From Treponema sp. (GTDB taxonomy: Bacteria; Spirochaetota; Spirochaetia; Treponematales; Breznakiellaceae): 15,458 bases of DNA. The stretch spans positions 1 through 15,458 of the forward strand of contig WQWD01000021.1 in NCBI GenBank assembly GCA_009785545.1, read 5' to 3'. A program made the translations under genes and the position numbers. Position 1 is the stretch's first letter. Every line of letters begins with the position of its first letter. The notes beneath the pieces were generated by a model that did not search any database, was not told the origin of the DNA, and was given only the letters and a program-made list of their open reading frames with translations. This document shows, one piece after another, positions 8,204-14,618 of the stretch.

Positions 8204-9167
8204 TTTCCCCGCCTGTAACTTTTTCGATAACACGCAATCTGGCGCTTCTGGATGGTGGATTGCGTTCAATCTCCTCCCGAGTGGGCGTAATACCCTTTTT
8301 TGTCAATACATTGATTGAACGCAGTCCACAATTACATATCGGCGCTTTTTTTGGGCAGGTGCAATCATTATTTTTGGCTTTGATAAAATTTTTGACAATT
8401 CTGTCTTCGCCTGAATGATATGAAAGAACCGCGAACCGTCCCCCCGGTTCGAGTGCCTCAAGCGCAGCCTCAAGGAGTTCATGGAGCTTTTCTAATTCTC
8501 CATTTACCGCAATACGCAGAGATTGATAAACTCTGGTAGCGGGGTGCGTGTTGTAGCCTTTTTTTTGTCCGTACCGATATTTAGCCGGCACTGCTCTGTT
8601 AATTATGTCGTTAAGCGCAGAAGTAGTAGTGATCGCACATTTTTGCCTTTGGTTAACAATAAGCGAAGCGATACGGCGTGAATGTTTTTCCTGTGAATTA
8701 TTGTAAATAAGGTCTGCCAATTGCTTTTCTCCCAGACTGGCCAGAAGATCAGCCGCAGTTGTATTTCCGTTTTGGTCGATTCGCATATCAAGGTATTGGT
8801 CTTTCTCAAAGCTAAAACCTTTTCCGCTCTTCTTGTAATGATACGAAGAAATTCCAAGATCAAAAAGAATGAGGTCAGGGCGTTTTAGCTCATCGGGGTA
8901 ATTTGTAAAAAAGTCATAAGACCATCCGTTATAAAAATAAACACGATCTGTAAACTGCGCCAACCTTTCTTTAGCGATATTAAGAATATCTTTATCAACA
9001 TCTATACAAACAACTTTTAAGTCAGAAAACATCGAAAGAAAAGCTCGGCTATGACCCGCTTCTCCCGTATTTGCATCAACAAACAGAGAATTGTTATTCT
9101 TTGGAGAAAGCACAGTTAAAATTTCATTTAACATTGCCGGAGTGTGAGCAAATTCCATGTCAGTCAA
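8196..9167 (-). CDS. rsmH: 16S rRNA m4C1402 methyltransferase RsmH (MraW)
   Basis: RsmH methylates N4 of C1402 in the decoding centre of 16S rRNA using S-adenosylmethionine. The SAM-binding region LFVDANTGEAGHS (28-40) is a variant of the usual VDxTxGxGGHS. Other family motifs are DLGISSYHYKKSGKGFSF (104-121), DMRID, GYNTHPATRVYQSLRIAVN and LSYHSGEDRIVKNF, and the Cys-rich CTCPKKAPICNCG segment near the C-terminus. The TTG at 9167 is chosen as start: AAGGA is 4-5 nt upstream and it gives an 8-nt overlap with mraZ (TTGACTGA), like three other junctions here. The ATG at 9158 (MEFAHTP) is a reasonable alternative, but its distance to the ribosome-binding site is about 13 nt. Confidence 0.95.
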   Translation of the reverse strand: MTDMEFAHTPAMLNEILTVLSPKNNNSLFVDANTGEAGHSRAFLSMFSDLKVVCIDVDKDILNIAKERLAQFTDRVYFYNGWSYDFFTNYPDELKRPDLILFDLGISSYHYKKSGKGFSFEKDQYLDMRIDQNGNTTAADLLASLGEKQLADLIYNNSQEKHSRRIASLIVNQRQKCAITTTSALNDIINRAVPAKYRYGQKKGYNTHPATRVYQSLRIAVNGELEKLHELLEAALEALEPGGRFAVLSYHSGEDRIVKNFIKAKNNDCTCPKKAPICNCGLRSINVLTKKGITPTREEIERNPPSRSARLRVIEKVTGGEND

Positions 9168-9636
9168 TAATTCCTTTTTTTCGTTTAATACTCCGACTTA
9201 AGTTTTCGGATGCCTCGTCAAAATCATTCGCATTTTCTTCGTTGTCTTCGTTACAATATTCGTTGTAGCAATCTTTTTCCCAAATCTCTATATAATCGAG
9301 CTGTCCTAAAACAACACAATCTTTGATTAACTTTGCGTACTCACGCAAATTGTCAGGTATTAAAATCCTGCCTGCTTTATCAATTTCCACTTCATGTGAG
9401 GTTCCGACAAATTTTCTCATTAAACGGCGGTCAATTTTTGAAAAAGGGTTTGTATGTTCTTTAAGGGTATCGGCAACCAGCTCGTCCCATTTGTCAAGAG
9501 TGTAAAGCCATAAACAATTATCTTCACCTCTGGCAAGTTTCATTGATACAGAGTCCATCTCTTTTCTTAATTGTGCGGGCAGAGTAATTCTATTTCTTTC
9601 GTCAAGTATTGCGTTAAACTCGCCGGATAATCTCAT
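9160..9636 (-). CDS. mraZ: Transcriptional regulator MraZ
   Basis: MraZ is a ring-forming DNA-binding protein that represses or tunes the dcw operon by binding direct repeats ahead of its own gene. Two SpoVT/AbrB-like halves are visible: LDERNRITLP (11-20) and IDKAGRILIP (about 85-94), the doubled DxxxRIxxP motif typical of the family. The 158 residues include a family core of about 145 and an acidic, then basic, C-terminal tail (ENANDFDEASENLSRSIKRK) that looks disordered. It is the first gene of the operon, with the expected boxes overlapping its ribosome-binding region at 9638-9662. Confidence 0.95.
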   Translation of the reverse strand: MRLSGEFNAILDERNRITLPAQLRKEMDSVSMKLARGEDNCLWLYTLDKWDELVADTLKEHTNPFSKIDRRLMRKFVGTSHEVEIDKAGRILIPDNLREYAKLIKDCVVLGQLDYIEIWEKDCYNEYCNEDNEENANDFDEASENLSRSIKRKKGIID

Positions 9637-9637
9637 G

Positions 9638-9662
9638 CCCCATTTCCCCCCATTTCGCCCCC
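9638..9662 (-). promoter_or_regulatory. MraZ operator: three G-rich boxes at 10-nt period
   Basis: On the minus strand the boxes are GGGGG (9662-9658), TGGGG (9652-9648) and TGGGG (9642-9638), each exactly 10 nt apart. The first two are followed by spacers ending in GAAA or AAA. Known MraZ operators are TGGGN or GTGGG repeats separated by 5 nt, that is with a 10-nt period, so this fits closely. The last box ends one base before the mraZ ATG. The array therefore overlaps the ribosome-binding region and could also affect translation or early elongation. The site lies downstream of the predicted transcription start. Confidence 0.85.
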
Positions 9663-9681
9663 GTAGCTTTATATTTTCTTC

Positions 9682-9710
9682 ATACTCGCCGATAATAAAA
9701 GTTATGTCAA
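9682..9710 (-). promoter_or_regulatory. Predicted sigma-70 promoter of the dcw operon
   Basis: A perfect TTGACA (9710-9705) is followed after 17 nt by GAGTAT (9687-9682), a weak -10 with only three consensus matches. Transcription would begin near 9675 and leave a leader of about 40 nt carrying the MraZ boxes. A strong -35 with a weak -10 suits a regulated promoter. No better pair is seen in the divergent intergenic region on this strand. Confidence 0.55.
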
Positions 9711-9789
9711 TCGTTTTTTTTATTTTTTTGATAAATATTTTAAAAAATTTCCAATTTTTACTATACGTTTATATAGCAAATAGCCGTAA

Positions 9790-9818
9790 TTGCTCTATTT
9801 TTACGTTTACAGTATGAT
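9790..9818 (+). promoter_or_regulatory. Predicted promoter of the plus-strand two-gene island, possibly leaderless
   Basis: TTGCTC (9790-9795), a 17-nt spacer and TATGAT (9813-9818) form a plausible sigma-70 promoter. The expected start of transcription, about 7 nt past the -10, coincides with the ATG at 9825. No Shine-Dalgarno precedes that ATG. Together these suggest a leaderless or almost leaderless mRNA. Confidence 0.5.
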
Positions 9819-9824
9819 TTCTTT

Positions 9825-10064
9825 ATGTATATGACAGAATTTTTTATAGTATTTCCTGAAGGTGATGTTCAGGAAATTGACAGGCGGCTGCCCTTTAACG
9901 CCCTTGTGGACATGAACGGCAAAGTACTGGGTCTGCCTTTGCCAACAAATAAAATGATTGTTTTTAGAGTCAACGGGATTAAGACTGAGGAAAAAAAAGG
10001 GTCTAGTATTACTTATCATATTTTGGAAATGTTAAGCGCAGAGGAACTGCTGGAATATGTATAG
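9825..10064 (+). CDS. Conserved-looking small protein of unknown function
   Basis: I do not recognise this 79-residue protein. It is soluble, with no signal peptide or membrane helix. It alternates likely beta strands (EFFIVFPEG, NALVDMNGKVLGLPLP, KMIVFRVNGIKTEE, SSITYHILEML) and ends in a short helix (SAEELLEYV). The compact beta-rich pattern suggests a small barrel or sandwich, but this is inference. The start could be the ATG at 9825 or the ATG at 9831 (MTEFF); neither has a Shine-Dalgarno. It is transcribed divergently from mraZ and is 31 nt upstream of the nuclease-like gene, so the two probably form one operon. Codon use looks like that of its neighbours, which argues against recent transfer. 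Confidence 0.75.
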   Translation: MYMTEFFIVFPEGDVQEIDRRLPFNALVDMNGKVLGLPLPTNKMIVFRVNGIKTEEKKGSSITYHILEMLSAEELLEYV

Positions 10065-10095
10065 ATTTACAAGCAACATCATTTCTGTTATGTGA

Positions 10096-10773
10096 ATGAA
10101 AAATTCTATCGGTATAAAAAACGAAAGCTCTTTACACAGAACATTGAAATTCCAGTACGTCGGAAAAGAAGGGAAAACGGAAGCGCAAATTGGAGAGTTT
10201 GTCGCAGACGGGATTAGCTCAGGCGGCGAAGTGATTGAAGTGCAAACCGGAAGTTTCGCCCCTCTTGTCAAAAAAGTTAAAAAATTTTCAAAAGCCGGCA
10301 AAGTACGAATTGTTCACCCTGTCGCTGTTACAAAAATTCTGGAAGTTTACGATGAAGATGGAGTATTAATCTCCAAGCGTAAAAGCCCCAAAAAAGGATC
10401 AATTTGGAATATTTTTGACGCTCTTGTTTATACGCCCATATTACCTTTTATAAAAAATGTTGTGATTGAAGTTGTTTTGGCTGATATTGTCGAAAAGCGC
10501 AGCAAAGACGGCAAAGGAGCGCGCAGGCGTAAGGGAATCAGTATCAAAGACAAGGAACTTTCCGTCTGGCACGAGAAAGTGGTCTTTTCAAAGAAGACAG
10601 ATTTTTTACGTTTTGTTCCGTTCAAAAAAGGAGAAGAATTTACCGCAGCATCTTTGGCTGAACGCTCAGGAATAAAAAACAATACGGCACAAAAAGCGCT
10701 GTATACACTTACGAAGATGAATATAGTTAAACGTATTAGAAAAAACGGGAAAGCGTATGTTTACTGTAGATAA
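10096..10773 (+). CDS. Putative PD-(D/E)XK nuclease-like protein with C-terminal winged helix
   Basis: No named family is certain for this 225-residue protein. The N-terminal third has a helix with E10 (IKNESSLHRTLKFQYV), then strands EFVADGIS with D38 and GEVIEVQTGSF with E48 and Q50. The order E...D...ExQ is how variant PD-(D/E)XK folds (for example ExQ nucleases) place their metal ligands. A strand KVRIVHPVAV follows. The middle part is rich in Lys and Arg (GKGARRRKGISIKDKEL, 139-155). The last 45 residues (EEFTAASLAERSGIKNNT, 180-197, through YVYCR) look like a winged helix-turn-helix. This suggests a DNA-binding or DNA-cleaving protein, but activity is not shown. The ATG at 10096 follows an in-frame stop directly and has no good Shine-Dalgarno. 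It ends 17 nt before the terminator shared with the convergent chemoreceptor gene. Confidence 0.8.
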   Translation: MKNSIGIKNESSLHRTLKFQYVGKEGKTEAQIGEFVADGISSGGEVIEVQTGSFAPLVKKVKKFSKAGKVRIVHPVAVTKILEVYDEDGVLISKRKSPKKGSIWNIFDALVYTPILPFIKNVVIEVVLADIVEKRSKDGKGARRRKGISIKDKELSVWHEKVVFSKKTDFLRFVPFKKGEEFTAASLAERSGIKNNTAQKALYTLTKMNIVKRIRKNGKAYVYCR

Positions 10774-10782
10774 ATCTGCCAC

Positions 10783-10822
10783 AAAAAAAAAGTTGTTCAG
10801 AAACTGAAGTTTCCGAACAACT
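10783..10822 (-). terminator. Rho-independent terminator of the chemoreceptor gene
   Basis: On the minus strand, AGTTGTTCGGAAAC (10822-10809) pairs with GTTTCTGAACAACT (10804-10791) through a TTCA loop. All 14 positions pair, one as G-U, and a run of eight T follows (10790-10783). On the plus strand the same site has an A-C mismatch and no T-run, so it serves the minus-strand gene, whose stop codon is about 20 nt away. It lies between two convergent genes. Confidence 0.93.
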
Positions 10823-10841
10823 CTCTACAGTCAATTCAAAA

Positions 10842-12686
10842 CTAAACCTTAAACCGTGAAACAGATTGCACCAGAGCGGAAATGTTATCTTTAGTTCTGC
10901 TGGAAAGATCGTTCACGTTAAGCACCGCTCTGTTTACTTGCTCAGCGCCAACGGCCATTTCGTTCATGCCGTTAGTTATTTCCTGCGTCATTCTTTCAAG
11001 ATTTTTGCTTTCCTGCATAACTTCTTTGGAACCTTCAAGCATTTCTATAGACCCGGACTTTACGTGCTGAGTTATTTCGTTTACATGGCCTGTCGCCTCA
11101 AGTATCTGTTTACTTCCCTGACTTTGCTCTTCCATGGCGTTGCGAATGGTTTCTTCCTGATCGGCTACAGTTTTAACGCCATAATCCATGTCCTCGAACC
11201 TGTTCATAACCTTTTCTGTTGAACGTGTAATCTTGTCGATAGACTCTTTGATTTTTTTAAGGACGCTGCCGATGGTTTTTGATTGCTCACCGGAGGATTC
11301 GGCAAGTTTGCGTATTTCCGCCGCAACAACAGCAAAACCTTTCCCGGCCTCGCCGGCATGAGCCGCTTCGATTGCCGCATTCATTGAAAGCAGGTTTGTC
11401 TGGCTTGCTATGTTTTCCATTACGGAGTTGATCTCCATAAGCCCCTCGGATTCTTTCGCAATATCCTGAATGTCCGTAGCAACTTCCTGCAGACTGGAAC
11501 GACCTGTATTTGCCGACTCCTGCAGATCTTTTACGCTGGCGGTATTTTTGGAAAGAATTTCTGTTACTGATTTGATGTTAGCAATCATTTCCTCGATAGA
11601 AGACGATGACTGAGATACAGCGGAAGCTTGGCTTTCTATATGTTGGTTAAGTTTGCCGATGTTGTTGGCAACCTGCTCCATCGTTGAGTTGGTTTCCGTA
11701 ACGCTGGCGCTTTGGTTCATTACCCTGCTTTTGATGCTTTGAATATTAGCGGCGATCTCATTCATAGCGGAGGCAGTTTCTGTCATGTTACTGGCAAGAT
11801 CATTGCCTATCTCAGACAAAATTTGCGACTGGCTCTTGATTGAGGCGATCATTTTTCCGAACTCATCCATGCTTTGGTTGTAAGAGCTGGAGGCTTGCGC
11901 TGTTTCATCTTTCCCCAAAACCGAAAGCCGTTTTGTCAAATCGCCGTTTGCGACATCTCCAAGAGCGGCAGACAGTTTGGCAATGGGTTTTGTTACCGTT
12001 CCGGATATTAAAATCGCAGTTCCAACACCCAAAACAACGCCGATAATACTTAATACAATCAAAAGAGCTACAGTAGCATCAGTAATATTTATAATTTCAG
12101 CACTCCGATTATCCAGGGTGGTTTGAGCGCCATCTCTCAACAAGATAAAGATATCATCCAATTCTTCGAATAATTCCTCGCCGCGATTAAGAATAATCTC
12201 AACAGCCGCCCTCGTTACCGGATCACCTACTGTACCGGCTTCAGAAGTAGCAAACATCACAGAAAGAACTTCGGTATAATACCGCTGTATACCTTCACCA
12301 AGCCAGTTTGAATGCTCCAATAAATACGCTTGCCTGGCGGGATCTATAAGTAAATCTGATTGGTTACTTGTTATATAGGCTTCCAACAAGTTGCCTACTT
12401 CTGCCATTCTGAAACCAGCCAGACTCCGCAAGCCGTCTATGGCTTCTCTGTCGCCCAAACGGAAACTCGCTATCGCATTGATACGCCTAAGGTCTACTAT
12501 TTCCCCGTACATATAGTTAAGATAGTTGTACCTCCTAACCGGGTTATCCATCATAAGTATATAATTTGCATTAACAGTCTGTATATTGATTATACTAAAC
12601 GCTGCGAGAAAAATTGTGATGGCAAGCAGTAAAAAAAATCCTAAAAATAACTTGCCTCTGATTTTTATGTTTCTAAGTAATGCCAT
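10842..12686 (-). CDS. Methyl-accepting chemotaxis protein (transmembrane chemoreceptor)
   Basis: This receptor senses a periplasmic ligand and controls CheA through CheW, steering periplasmic flagella. The 614 residues comprise a membrane helix at about 12-36, a periplasmic helical bundle of about 165 residues (37-204, four-helix-bundle type), and a second membrane helix at about 205-229. A HAMP linker starting VTKPIAKLSAAL and a long coiled-coil signalling domain follow. The highly conserved hairpin tip is ASQTNLLSMNAAIEAAHAG (427-445). No C-terminal NWETF-like tether for CheR is present; it ends SVSRFKV. I place the start at the ATG at 12686 because GGAGG lies 6 nt upstream. An in-frame ATG at 12716 lies upstream of that GGAGG and would translate through it. 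The ligand cannot be inferred. Confidence 0.95.
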   Translation of the reverse strand: MALLRNIKIRGKLFLGFFLLLAITIFLAAFSIINIQTVNANYILMMDNPVRRYNYLNYMYGEIVDLRRINAIASFRLGDREAIDGLRSLAGFRMAEVGNLLEAYITSNQSDLLIDPARQAYLLEHSNWLGEGIQRYYTEVLSVMFATSEAGTVGDPVTRAAVEIILNRGEELFEELDDIFILLRDGAQTTLDNRSAEIINITDATVALLIVLSIIGVVLGVGTAILISGTVTKPIAKLSAALGDVANGDLTKRLSVLGKDETAQASSSYNQSMDEFGKMIASIKSQSQILSEIGNDLASNMTETASAMNEIAANIQSIKSRVMNQSASVTETNSTMEQVANNIGKLNQHIESQASAVSQSSSSIEEMIANIKSVTEILSKNTASVKDLQESANTGRSSLQEVATDIQDIAKESEGLMEINSVMENIASQTNLLSMNAAIEAAHAGEAGKGFAVVAAEIRKLAESSGEQSKTIGSVLKKIKESIDKITRSTEKVMNRFEDMDYGVKTVADQEETIRNAMEEQSQGSKQILEATGHVNEITQHVKSGSIEMLEGSKEVMQESKNLERMTQEITNGMNEMAVGAEQVNRAVLNVNDLSSRTKDNISALVQSVSRFKV

Positions 12687-12814
12687 ACTAGTCCTCCGTA
12701 AAATTTTTTTGAACAAATTTGATTTTTTACTTTTTTACTTAAAGTGTCCAATCCGATTTGGAATGTTTTTAAATCTCAGCAACCCATTTTACAACCAACT
12801 CTCCTCTTACAAAT

Positions 12815-12843
12815 ATTATCGAGGATGTTGTTCATTTTGTCAA
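12815..12843 (-). promoter_or_regulatory. Strong sigma-70 promoter of the chemoreceptor gene
   Basis: TTGACA (12843-12838), a 17-nt spacer and GATAAT (12820-12815) match the consensus at 11 of 12 positions. Transcription should begin near 12808, leaving a leader of about 120 nt before the ATG at 12686. The -35 lies only about 30 nt past the ptsI stop, with no terminator between, so readthrough from ptsI is also possible. The leader has an imperfect palindrome (TCCAAATCGGATTGGA) and an A/T-rich second half. Confidence 0.8.
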
Positions 12844-12872
12844 GGGTTCATGGCAATTTTGTAGGGAGTGTT

Positions 12873-14573
12873 TTACGAATTTTTTAAATATTTTTCTATT
12901 TCGACAGCAGTTTCCATCCGCAGGACTTTTTCCGCCATTTGCTCGGCTTTTTCAATACTGACAGAAGAAAGTCTTCGCTTGACAGAGGCGATTGATGCGC
13001 TTCCCATGCTGAGTTTTCTTAAACCAAGCCCGATGAGTACCGGGACTGCGAGAGGGTCGCTGCCCAGTTCGCCGCAGATTGACAGTGTTTTTTTTTCACG
13101 AGCGAAGGATTTTATTACATCTTTGATCAAGCGGAACATCGCAGGATGATAGCTCTGATAGTATGCAAAAACTTCGGCGTTTGTTCTGTCGGCGGCGCAG
13201 AGATATTGGCATAAATCATTTGAGCCGATACTGGCAAAATCAACTTCTTTCGATGCTAAATCCGCTGCCAGCGCGATTGACGGAACTTCGATCATAATGC
13301 CGATTTTTACATCGCCATAAGGGATTTTTTCCTGCCGAAGATCCGCTCTGACTGAGTTAATTAACTCTTTTGCTTTTCGTATGCAATCCAAGGAAGTAAC
13401 CATAGGAATCATCAGCCATAAATTGCCGTAAACAGAAGCGCGTAAAGCGGCTCTGATTTGCGTTTTAAAAATATCGGGGCTATTAAAACAAAACCTTATA
13501 CCTCGATTCCCCAAAAACGGATTGTCTTCGCTGACAATATCCATACAAGGAAGTTTTTTGTCTGCGCCAATGTCAAGGGTGCGAAGGATTACCGGCTTTT
13601 GTCCAAAGAATTCCAATATTTGCTTATAACAATCAAACTGTTCGCCTTCGGCAGGCAAAACATTTCGATCAAGAAATAAAAATTCTGATCGGAAAAGCCC
13701 CACTGAGTCGGCGCAAGTTTTTAGATCCGGCTCTACATTACTGCCTGATAAATTAACGCCAATTTCGATTTTTACACCGCAGGATGTTTTGCTTTCTTTA
13801 TTGCGGTAAGCTTGGGCGTTTTCTCTGTCACGGAAAAAGTCTGCGCTCTTTTTTTGGAACTCGTTTATGGTTTCTTCTTTTGGGTCAAGGATTACAGTTC
13901 CCGTATCGGCGTTTACGGCGACTAATTGCCCTTGTTTTACATGACTCAGAAGCTCTTCTATACCCAAGACTGCCGGAATTCCATAACTTCTGGCGATTAT
14001 CGCCGAGTGGGAATTAACTCCTCCAGTTTCGGTTAGAATTGCCAGTATTTTGTCTTTATCAAACTTGGCTGTATCCGAAGGTTTAAGATCGTGAGCGGCG
14101 ATTATGACTGGCTCTTTAAATGAAAGCAAAGCGTCGTCTTTTTGATCGTACCACAATCTCAGAAGAAGAGCCCTGACATCATCAAAGTCATCTGAACGCT
14201 CAGAGATTAATGGATCCGCTATTTGATGTAATGCGTCTATCACAGTCTGATAAACCTGAAAGATTGCCCAATCGCCTGCCCAAAGGTCGGATAAAATACG
14301 CGCCGGGATCTCTTCGTTGATGGTAATGTCATCAACAATTTCCTGATGCGCTCCGAATATCTCCGCTTTTAAGGGATCTATTTTACTTAAAGAATTTTTT
14401 AACTCTTCCAGTTCTTTTTTTGCAAGTTCTTTTACAGAATTATAACGCTGAAGATGAAAGTTTTTTTCTTCGTCTTTTAAGAAACTTTCTTTGGGAATAA
14501 TAAAATTTTTGTTATAAATATAAATACTGCCCAAAACAACACCCGGGGCAGCGCTTTTTCCGGTAATAATCAT
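12873..14573 (-). CDS. ptsI: Phosphoenolpyruvate--protein phosphotransferase (PTS enzyme I)
   Basis: Enzyme I takes phosphate from PEP onto a His and passes it to HPr, the first step of the PTS. The 566 residues are close to the usual length. The N-terminal and HPr-binding domains lead to the phospho-His site GGVNSHSAIIARS, with His189; the residue normally Thr (GGxTSH) is Asn187. The PEP-binding barrel shows GLFRSEFLFLDR, ILRTLDIGADKKLP, EDNPFLGNRGIRF, IMIEVPSIALAADL, SIGSNDLCQYLCAADR and ICGELGSD with catalytic-type Cys500. The start is fixed because the family N-terminus (SAAPGVVLG) begins at once. No Shine-Dalgarno is present: the 12 nt upstream are almost all T, belonging to the flaA terminator. 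No ptsH or EII gene is adjacent. A regulatory (nitrogen-type) role is possible but cannot be judged here. Confidence 0.95.
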   Translation of the reverse strand: MIITGKSAAPGVVLGSIYIYNKNFIIPKESFLKDEEKNFHLQRYNSVKELAKKELEELKNSLSKIDPLKAEIFGAHQEIVDDITINEEIPARILSDLWAGDWAIFQVYQTVIDALHQIADPLISERSDDFDDVRALLLRLWYDQKDDALLSFKEPVIIAAHDLKPSDTAKFDKDKILAILTETGGVNSHSAIIARSYGIPAVLGIEELLSHVKQGQLVAVNADTGTVILDPKEETINEFQKKSADFFRDRENAQAYRNKESKTSCGVKIEIGVNLSGSNVEPDLKTCADSVGLFRSEFLFLDRNVLPAEGEQFDCYKQILEFFGQKPVILRTLDIGADKKLPCMDIVSEDNPFLGNRGIRFCFNSPDIFKTQIRAALRASVYGNLWLMIPMVTSLDCIRKAKELINSVRADLRQEKIPYGDVKIGIMIEVPSIALAADLASKEVDFASIGSNDLCQYLCAADRTNAEVFAYYQSYHPAMFRLIKDVIKSFAREKKTLSICGELGSDPLAVPVLIGLGLRKLSMGSASIASVKRRLSSVSIEKAEQMAEKVLRMETAVEIEKYLKNS

Positions 14574-14582
14574 AAAAGAAAT

Positions 14583-14612
14583 AAAAAAAGCTGCTAATAA
14601 AGCAGCTTTTTT
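14583..14612 (-). terminator. Rho-independent terminator after flaA, abutting ptsI
   Basis: On the minus strand, GCTGCT (14606-14601) pairs with AGCAGC (14595-14590) around a TTATT loop. Flanking A6 and T7 runs extend the stem and provide the U-tract (14589-14583). The hairpin begins just past the flaA stop codon and its U-tract ends 9 nt before the ptsI ATG. Because it is nearly symmetrical it could work in both directions. Confidence 0.92.
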
Positions 14613-14618
14613 CGGTTT

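Noticed and set aside
8204..8269. Longer ftsL start at 8269
   Set aside because: The extra 22 residues are translated entirely from inside rsmH in another frame, delay the membrane helix, and have no better ribosome-binding site than the start at 8203.
9711..9789. A/T-rich stretch in the divergent intergenic region as a possible small RNA or curved-DNA site
   Set aside because: Only A and T runs are visible; there is no hairpin with a U-tract and no repeat.
10783..10822. Bidirectional terminator also serving the plus-strand island
   Set aside because: In the plus direction there is an A-C mismatch in the stem and no T-run after it, so I assign it only to the minus-strand gene, though weak activity is possible.
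12687..12716. Longer chemoreceptor start at 12716 adding ten residues
   Set aside because: The strong GGAGG site lies inside this stretch and is positioned for the ATG at 12686.
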